Positions 56,382 through 64,000 of a stretch of 64,000 bases of DNA are shown here, in pieces. The stretch spans positions 1,328,623 through 1,392,622 of the forward strand of contig NW_006920411.1 of the NCBI RefSeq assembly GCF_000344685.1, in the 5' to 3' direction. The stretch's first letter is position 1. Each line of letters starts with the position of its first letter. The position numbers were made by a program, and so were the translations under genes. The stretch comes from Gloeophyllum trabeum ATCC 11539. Taxonomy: Eukaryota; Basidiomycota; Agaricomycetes; Gloeophyllales; Gloeophyllaceae. The notes below the pieces were generated by a model that saw only the letters and a list, made by a program, of their open reading frames with translations, was not told the origin of the DNA and made no database searches.

Positions 56382-58228
56382 ATGACGGACACGGAGGTTA
56401 TCGATCTTACGGCGCCATCTTCTCCCATTCTTGTGGACGAGGATAGTGATGGCGGCCCTCCTTCAAGCAGCAAACCCCAGCCGGACGCGACCAAGGACCA
56501 GAAGCGGAAGAGGAAGAAGAAGAAGCGGCCTGTGGTGGATAGCGCGCCCGAGGAGGGCGAAGTAACTTCTGCTCCAGACAATAAAGCAGTCTCTGTGGCT
56601 GGAGACGAAGGCCCTCCGCTTTTCTTCGTCGACCTGGCACCTGCACCGTTGTCCTCTGCCTCGGAACCAGCTCCCAAAGTCGGGGAATCAAGCAAAAGCG
56701 CGGCTCTGGAGGCTGCGAGTGCCCAGAATGAGCCGGCCAAATTGCTTCTGCCTGATCACGTATCCGTGCTGAGCCAAGGAGTTGGCGTACCCGTAGAAGT
56801 CATAACCCGACCGGATGAAGATTCGGACGACGAGGCCTACATCGAATATCTTGACTACGATGACAGGAAGGCCCCGGGAATGGTGCGCTACTTCGAGGAA
56901 GAGAAGGAGGAACCGAAGCAGCAGAAGATTGTATGCAAGAACTGCGGACAAGAGGGGGATCACAGGACATACGAATGCCCTGTCCAAATAGTTAGTATAG
57001 CTCCATGTATCCACGCCTATCCGACTAATTCATTTAATGCTTTACGCTTGACAAGTGCTTGACGTGTGGCGCCCGAGACGAGCATTCGACCAGAAGTTGT
57101 CCTATCAGTAAGACATGTTATACATGTGGTATGAAAGGTCATATCAACAAGGCACGTTACAACTTATGCATGGTGGTGGTAGGCCTCAGTATCATTAACA
57201 TCCTCCCAGACCTGTCCCCAACGATTCACTATTCGTGGAACTCAAGTGAACAACTACGACGACTGTGACAGATGTGGGTCATCGCGACATCATACGAATG
57301 TGAGTTAAACTGTGGCCAGAATAGTTTGAATATAGTGACACCTTGCTCCTAGGAATGCCCTACTTTATGGCGACTGTATCACTATGTTTCAGACGCTGAC
57401 CGAGAGACAATCTTACGGGTCAGGGAAGAGAAGAGTGTATTAGGCGTCGGTAACGGTGGCGAAGGCTACATTGCCACAGACGAGTGGTGTTACAACTGCG
57501 GCGAATCCGGCCATCTGGGCGACGTTAGTAGTTTCTCATCCACGATGAGCTCTGTAGGGCTGAACGTCAGACAGGATTGCAATTCTCTACCACACCCGCC
57601 TGATCATCCCCTGGAGCCATCGGCGTTCAGCTCTTATAACATCATGTCGGGCCCGTTCTTCGACGCCACCACCTCCTTGAGCAAGGGCAAAGCCAGACGA
57701 CCCAGAGATTGGGAGACTTCAGACCATGTCGGGGATGGATGGGGTTTCAATGCACCGATGAATGTTGGAAAGCAGGGGAGAAAGAAAGATCGAGCAAGAA
57801 TGGAGCAGGTGGCCAAACATCAAGAAGAGGAAGAGGACCCGGACGACTGGTTTGGCAACCCGAGGAACGCGAGGAATCGTGGCATGACTCGGGATGCGCA
57901 GCCTCCGCGCAACGTCCGCAGCGAGATAGGCAACGAGAACAAGGTTTTCACATTTGGCAGCATGGGTAACGACAGGAATCGGAGGTTTGAGATCGAGAGT
58001 TCAGTCAACGCTTCTAGAGGGTCGCGGTACGACAAGGATAGGAACGACAGGTATAGGGGCGAGCGTGCCCCAGATACGTTCAGTATCCGAGGGGCAGCTG
58101 CTCGTGATTCAGAGTACCCTAACGGGTCTAGCAGAGAGCGGTCTCGGCGGAACGACCACCACCGTTCTGACCGTCAAGAGCGTCGAGACGATCACCGTCC
58201 CCGGTACAAAGGGGGGTATGCCTACTAA
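56382..58228 (+). CDS. AIR1: TRAMP complex zinc-knuckle protein, Air1/Air2-like
   Basis: The RNA-binding subunit of the nuclear TRAMP complex, which adds poly(A) tails to faulty RNAs for exosome decay. The N-terminus is acidic and disordered with KKKKR signals (MTDTEVIDLTAPSSPILVDE ..). Five CCHC knuckles are rebuilt by splicing: CKNCGQEGDHRTYEC, CLTCGARDEHSTRSC, CYTCGMKGHINKTC, CDRCGSSRHHTNEC and CYNCGESGHLGDDC. Knuckle 3 is completed only by a GC-AG intron (57152-57209). Between knuckles 4 and 5 lies LWRLYHYVSDADRETIL, as in Air proteins. The C-terminal tail is long and Arg/Asp/Ser-rich (RDSEYPNGSSRERSRRNDHH). Spacing and order fit Air1/2 and not CNBP. Confidence 0.93.
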
Positions 58229-58430
58229 TTTATATTAGCTGTTGTTGCATAGCATAGGATACTAGTGTTTGTACTCTTTGAAGACTTGTGGCGGTCCTAC
58301 TAAGAATTGCTATTTCGGGCAACTACGACAAGGTACTACATGGACCCACAATCCTCAACGCGTTCCTCCATTGCCAGAGCGTTGAATTACCGCCGCTTCC
58401 GAGTGCCACCTATACGCTGAGTGCCCTATA

Positions 58431-59429
58431 ATGCTTGGGCCTTCTCCGACCATGAACCTAATGCAACCGCCATCCGAGCCAAGGTCAAAAGCACGGCCTA
58501 CCGGTACCAGTTCTGTTCCAGCCTCGGACGCACAATCAGCTAGTGCTGTCGCGAAGACCGCAATATCTTTAGAGTATGCTTCTTTACGATACAGAGGCCA
58601 CTGCCCCCTAGGAATGTACATCACGCCGTCTCCTGACAACCTGCTCGTCTGGGACGGCGTGTTTTTCGTTCACGTACGTGTATACACTGTTGGGAAGGGA
58701 GTCATTATCTAACACAACGTCTCCTGTAGCAAGGTATGTGAGATATTGAAGCGATGTATAGTGGAATGCCCGAACTCCGCTAGGTTATTATACCGATGCC
58801 ATCTTGAAGTTCCGTCTTCTGTTTCCGACCAATTATCCGGACCGTCCACCAAAAGTAGTGTTTATCACAGACGTGTTCCATCCTCTGGTATCCCAGCAAA
58901 ATGGATCATTCAACCTTGCCCCTCGCTTCCGCCCCTGGAGGTAAGGCTGTACTGTAATGCTTACGAATGATGCTCCGGTTTGACCTCCGTTAAGACCAAA
59001 GGAACACCATGTCTTCGACGTGCTACACTGGATCAAGGCTTCTTTCAAGAAACATGCGCTGGATAAACTTACTGAAGAGGATTGCTTCAATAAAGAAGCA
59101 CACCGGTGAGTATGTCCCCGCGATCGTAATGACCTTTGTGCTTACCACCGCTCTAAAGCCTGTGAGTATCATTTGCTTTGTACCTTCCATCCACCGTATC
59201 ACCAAATGGCTTTATTATCAGGTACAATGATTCTACCTCATCGTTTGCGGCACTGGCTACGCAGTCCTCCATGCTATCACAGTCTCCTTCCGCTCTCTTT
59301 GACCACGATCATCCTTCCCTAGCCGGGAGGGGACGCCACACGATGACATTCCGCGACCTCAAGCCCGAGGAAGTGAGCACCCTACAGAGCCGAGTAGGAC
59401 TGAGGCCGTGGAATGAGGACTCCTCTTAG
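58431..59429 (+). CDS. UEV-type ubiquitin-conjugating-fold protein, AKTIP/FTS-like
   Basis: A catalytically dead E2-like protein resembling AKTIP (Fused toes), part of the FHF complex that links endosomes to dynein through Hook. The start MLGPSPTMNLMQPPSEPRSK precedes ISLEYASLRYRGHCPLGMYI, TPSPDNLLVWDGVFFVH. A 4-nt microexon (CAAG, 58730-58733) flanked by two introns gives HQGYYTDAILKFRLLFPTNY, PDRPPKVVFITDVFHPLV (no active-site Cys follows; the HP-V replaces HPN..C), NGSFNLAPRFRPWRPKEHHV, FDVLHWIKASFKKHALDKLT. The tail is YNDSTSSFAALATQSSMLSQ and ends VGLRPWNEDSS. The UEV nature is visible; the FTS role is inferred from likeness. Confidence 0.87.
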
Positions 59430-59626
59430 AGTCAGGTAACAGTATATCGTGAATGGCATGCCGTGGATGCCTTTTTGTATATGTATTACATACACTTGTA
59501 CAGGATTACGCGAGCTAATATACATCCGGATTATGGTGTTCATCAGGGCAGTGAATGCTATGCTACAATCTCCTCTTGTAACCGTCCGTGGGGCATCTGA
59601 ACTTGACTCCCTCATCTTGACACCCT

Positions 59627-62600
59627 TCATAAATCATCGTCTGCTGCGCTGTCGACAGCAATCGGACTTCCCAAAGTGTGCAATGTCTCTGCGCCTGGTT
59701 CGGGAATGTCGTCGTCCTGCCGAAATCGTTCAGTAACAGGCTTGACCTTGAAATCCCCTAATGAAGTTACCTTCTGTAATCGCCCAAAATGCTTGGAGAG
59801 CTTCTCTATGACGAGACTGTAGGGCAAGTGCTGCGTTAGTTTCCTGTACCGTGAGGTGAGTATTATCCTGGCAGAATCCATACATCTCAAGCCGCACCTG
59901 CGTGGCTGAACATTCAAAGAATGGCGGGCGTCCAGAGCGGAATCGAGGACATTTGACGAGTGAGCGCCTTCGCTTAGGGACAGCTTGATAGAATATTCTT
60001 TGTCGGATTTCCCGCGTCCATGGTTACGCTCATAAAGCTCAAACCTACGAAGATGTCCGAACTCAGTACTGTACTTCGGTATATTCCAGAGCAGGCTCAT
60101 ACGTTATATGCGACTTTTAGTGCAAAGATTAGCGACAAACCTCCGTGATAGATGGATTGAACGTACACAATAGTCGAGTTCCGGAATTCGCCGGTTGGCA
60201 ATGGGCAAGCCGGACAACAGAACAAGGTTTACCAGGGTGTGGATATGGCTTTCTTTAGTGAAGTAGAGTGTCAGAGAACTATTTCCGTTGTTCCTGGCTG
60301 TCTCCAAGTCATCGACCACTCTTTTGAGCAGGGGTAGTGAGGTCAGTACTCCGATTTCTTCCCTGCGGGCAGTCAGTACAAGCGCGGTAACCCCCCAATA
60401 AGATCCTACTTCTCGTGTGGCTCGATGCCGTACTCTTGGGGAGCAACTAAGTCAAAAAGAGCCTTCGCGCGACTATATAGCTCGTGAAGTCTGCGATCAC
60501 TCGGCCCGTCTTTACCACCATTCTCGTCGAAGATAGCGAACAAGAACGTCCTGTGATGCAGGGCGCAATACTTGATGGTGTCATAAAGTTCAGACACCTG
60601 CGATATGACATTAGCTAAGATTTTGATTGGCGGAATGTACCGAGCAGCGGACGCACACGAGACGGATCGAACTTCTCCTGCTTTACATCGCAGAAATCTT
60701 CGAAGAGCTTTTCCCAACGCTCCCTAAATAGCCAAGGTTCGTCGCCACAACACCTGCATCGCACGTATTAGCGAAAGAAGGCGTAACCGGGTTGATTGAT
60801 TCACCATCGTTCCTGTAGCTTGTCCACGTCGAGGGTCTCCCAGTTCTTTCTCATGATATCCCGGAATGAACTTAGAAGCTCTATGACTTCCTACCTGGAC
60901 GTCAGACAAATAGGCATATTGGCTCCAAATGAACACACCTTCACTACTTCCACCGGTTCCTTTTTCATACCCTTGGGCCACGTCAGCTCAGGCCGTTTCT
61001 CTGGTTCACCGGGCCTAAGTAGGATCTTCAAGCGCTTCTTTACATCGTCCATAAGATCTTTGGCAGCGTTGGAATCGTCCAGCAAGTCCTTGCGAACAAT
61101 GAGAACGGGGGGTTGTTTCGGTTTGCTCAATTGATGCTGAGAACTCCTGGCTGAGAAGGAGCTGGATCCGCCGTCAGTTGATGATCGCGAGCTCGCCGTC
61201 GATCCGGACCCGTATCCTTGGTTGCTATCGAAAAGGGCAGTCGCGAAAATCTCGGCGGACGCGACGACACGACGTTCCGAAGAAGTGTATATCTGAATAA
61301 ATGTTGAGTTCCGAGTACATGGTGAATGGACGCGCGTATGGCAGACAGCTCGCCTTCACGTTATTGAGAACTTCCTTATCTGCACGGCATTGGTCAGAAC
61401 CGCGGAACATATTCGGGTGCTTGACATACTCATTATTGATATATCCTTCTTCATGTTTTCGCCCAAATCCCGAGATTGATACCTGGCAGAATGGGTGAAC
61501 TAGGAGGAAGCAATCAGATAATTTAATGATACCAACCCTACGACGCACGCACCTCACCACCCCATTTGAACACCAATGTGAGCTTCGTGAGGCTCCGCGT
61601 CTGGCCTGCCTGCTTCTTGGAATAGACGGGCTTCAATTGTGCCTTAGTCCCTGGGAACTCAATCTTGCTGAAGAGGGCATTGTTCAGCTGAGTGAGCTTT
61701 GTCAGATCCTCGCCCACAGCGCCAAGAGCTTTGGCTTCTTCAATAGCAACAGCGATCAGGCTCAGCTGCTCCTTCTCCCGCAATATGATCTCCTCTGTCT
61801 CGCCGTTGAGTAACCGGACGAACGGCTGTGTCCAAGTTTCGCCAATGGGGAAGTTGAACTTGAGCTTCTGTTTTGGCGTGCGGTCGGCATGTCGGAATAC
61901 CGTTACATTGGCTTTAAGGAGCCACGTGGAAGACTCCTGAGTGGTCGACTCTGTCACGAGTGCACGCGACGGAGACGGAGAGGCTGACAGACAAAGCCCC
62001 GCCAGGATCTCGGCAGCTTTGTCTGGGGACAACGAACGGGACACAGCTGAGTTGCGCTGCACTGCAGTCGAATGGGAGTAGTACACACCGTAGTAACCTT
62101 CGTTGCCCTTCACAAAACTCCAACCGTTAACATCAATAACTTGGCTTTTCCGACCGTTGTCAGATCGAAGCATGTCAAATCCACAGACGCGTTGTCCAAA
62201 GGCTTCAGAAATCTTGGCTGCCCACAACTTCTCGTCATCACTCAAATGGGTGATAAAACTGACGCGACGTGTCGTGGGATATCATTTGGGGGTGGACGAA
62301 TGGGACTCACCGGATTTCCTTGCCCTCAGTATTTCGTCTAACGACACCATCGACCACGGGGGACTTCCGGGTCTCCGCGTGAGTATAATCCTTGCCTACA
62401 GTGTATACTTTGATATCCTCCGAATTATCTACGTCAATGAATTGTTCGTATATGTACGATCCGTCTGTCCGAGGATGACTTAGATTCGGGTCCAGGTCGC
62501 TGGACTTATTGCCTATCTGAATCCCCGCATAGACTACTGGTCAGTAGGATGATCTATTAAAACGTGTATTATTGCCTACTTTTCTGAACAGGCGGCGGCC

Positions 62601-63375
62601 TTGACCTCCTTTGAAGTATACATAGACATTGTGATCTTCTCCACTGACCGGCTTTTCCACAAACGGCTTCTCCATCACTTGACCGTCAATGATAATGGAA
62701 TCTCCATCTTCGCTGAGAGATACTTCGGGTGTTACTTGGAATCCTCCAAGTTCTATGCCCAACCGTGCCTTCATCATGTCCCTGAGCTCATCGTCTATTT
62801 TCGGTCCGCCGTCGCGAGAAACCTCTAGACGCCGGGGTGTAGGCACATTAAGATGGTCGAGGACAGCGAGGACTAGCCGACGATCCCACAAAAGAGCTTG
62901 AGGCGGGAGGTCATTGATGCAGAACGGGTTACGAAGTTTTACGTATGAGATGGCCTTATCTAGCGGGAAGTCCGTAGAGAAAAATGAGATGAGAACGTCG
63001 CATCGTGGCCAGTTTTCGACGTCTAAGGGACATGAACGTCTGACCAATGTGACACGATGGATCGGGGCACGCACCTTCATCCAGGATAACCTTGTCGCCG
63101 AATACTACTACCTCGATAGCACCCCGAGATCGTTCCACCAGTCTAGTAAGTATCTCTCTCATAGCTTTTGACCTTGCTTTGATGTCCATTGCGCATATTC
63201 CTAGAATGATCGGAGCTCGAGTCCATTCAGTAGCTGTAGAAAGGTCTGAATGGGAAGCAGTCGGAGAGGGAGTCGAGGAGCGAGTAAGTATAGAGCTTGA
63301 GCGGTTAGAATGTCTATCCGGAGAGCCAAACAGCGACGATATGCGAGATTGCCTATCCCTCGTATTGGTAGACAT
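59627..63375 (-). CDS. VIP1: Inositol hexakisphosphate/diphosphoinositol kinase VIP1 (PPIP5K)
   Basis: A bifunctional enzyme that makes inositol pyrophosphates (1-phosphate position) with its N-terminal ATP-grasp kinase and removes them with a C-terminal histidine-phosphatase-like domain. The start at 63375 ([20 protein letters not shown]) is followed by [155 protein letters not shown], then [18 protein letters not shown] (RHADRTP start of the phosphatase domain), FKWGGE, ISRRV-like segments, and [20 protein letters not shown] (SHxH). It ends [12 protein letters not shown]. Many short introns. Both domains look intact. Convergent with the AKTIP-like gene. Confidence 0.95.
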
Positions 63376-63915
63376 GTTAAACTTTAAAGGGAAGAAAGGC
63401 AAGTGTGCTGTGGCCGCACCGCGTCGTGTGCCACAATCTTGAATGAAATTCCTGCGCACTCTAGACCCCGGAACTTTCCACGGTTGCCAGTGGCTGATCG
63501 GGGTCCTGGCAGGCGATCGTTGTGTATTATGTAACGTCATTGAGGCATTTGTGCTGCGTCTGCGCCATTTTCGCCAAAGTATTGGACCGCAATCTAAGTC
63601 AGCAGAGGCAGCCTCTGTAGTACATATACCCCCCAGCGGATGTTGAGACGCGTCCTGAACGCTGTTGGCGACTCTGGCTCGCTCGTCTGCTCCTGACAAA
63701 GGAAGAGAAGTATTAACACTCACCAGGAGTGCGGTTCCGGCTCGTGTCTGCGCGATCGTCCCATACCCACACTCGACTCTGAATTCCCTGTTTCCGGGTT
63801 ACCTGTCCATCTGTCGTAATTCATCATGGCCGCCCCCATTACGTCTCCCTTATATTCCAGGCGTCCCTCTGCTCGACCCCTCCGGACGCTCTCGGCCCTC
63901 CCCCATTCCCATACT
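63376..63915. promoter_or_regulatory. Divergent region between VIP1 and the gene at 63916
   Basis: 540 bases holding both promoters. A long minus-strand frame runs in from upstream of the VIP1 ATG, but conserved sequence starts only at the chosen ATG. Confidence 0.45.
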
Positions 63916-64000
63916 ATGACTTCCCCAGACGAAGCAGTCACGACAGTCTTAATTTCTAACCTGCACTGCAGCAGGTGAGCTTCACGAGCACTCACGTCTA
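63916..64000 (+). CDS. First exon of a probable heavy-metal-associated (HMA) domain protein, cut by window end
   Basis: The ATG at 63916 gives MTSPDEAVTTVLISNLHCSS, then GTGAGC donor at about 63975. The hydrophobic strand VTTVLISNLHCSS ending in a Cys matches the first strand and loop of an HMA copper-binding domain (pattern LxCxxC), as at the N-terminus of copper P-type ATPases of the Ccc2 type. Only about 20 residues are visible, so the family is a guess from one motif. Confidence 0.45.

Overview
The window is nuclear DNA from a filamentous basidiomycete, most likely an agaricomycete. The evidence is dense genes split by many roughly 45-60 nt introns, GC-rich codons, intron-containing tRNAs, a DUF6593 protein and transposon relics of agaricomycete type. 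The species cannot be fixed from the sequence. Nearly all genes are conserved single-copy housekeeping genes. Functions were assigned by recognising family motifs in translations and by splicing exons by eye, so exon borders are proposals.

Left part (1-33 kb). In order: a 14-3-3 protein (cut by the window edge), a secreted S28 peptidase, an orphan lysine-rich protein, COQ10, a six-knuckle CNBP/Gis2-type protein, a 2.4 kb stretch without genes, a DUF6593 protein, an AGC-like kinase with a long disordered N-terminus, a repeat patch rich in TCCGGA motifs, an Aro8-type aminotransferase, tRNA-Arg(ACG), then two tightly divergent pairs: eRF3/SUP35 with SLA1, and SEC7 with deoxyhypusine synthase.

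Middle (33.3-41.4 kb) is the accessory region and has no intact gene. It holds a 690 bp element with 41 bp terminal inverted repeats and a perfect 9 bp target duplication (Mutator-like, non-autonomous). Next come a decayed DDE-type transposase relative that lacks its catalytic core, a large palindrome with arms of about 1.1 kb, and a 10 bp minisatellite. The palindrome is interrupted by an assembly gap whose two flanks are the same ~530 bp sequence, so the gap is probably a scaffolding artefact.

Right part (41.4-64 kb). In order: a second tRNA-Arg(ACG), RTP1/TANGO6, TRAPPC2L/TCA17, tRNA-Tyr(GTA), a PMP34/ANT1-type carrier, a BIRC6/UBE2O-like E2 with a cysteine-rich module, an Opy2-like membrane anchor, a CAF16-like ABC protein, the TRAMP zinc-knuckle protein AIR1, an AKTIP/FTS-like UEV protein, the inositol pyrophosphate kinase VIP1, and the first exon of a probable heavy-metal-binding protein.

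There is no operon-like logic and no gene cluster. Several genes belong to translation and RNA surveillance (SUP35, DYS1, AIR1), vesicle traffic (SEC7, TRAPPC2L, SLA1) or ubiquitin-fold enzymes. I saw no clear new multi-gene system. The most unusual items are the palindrome with its suspect gap, the Mutator-like element, three GC-AG introns and a 4-nt microexon, each of which is required to keep a conserved domain in frame.
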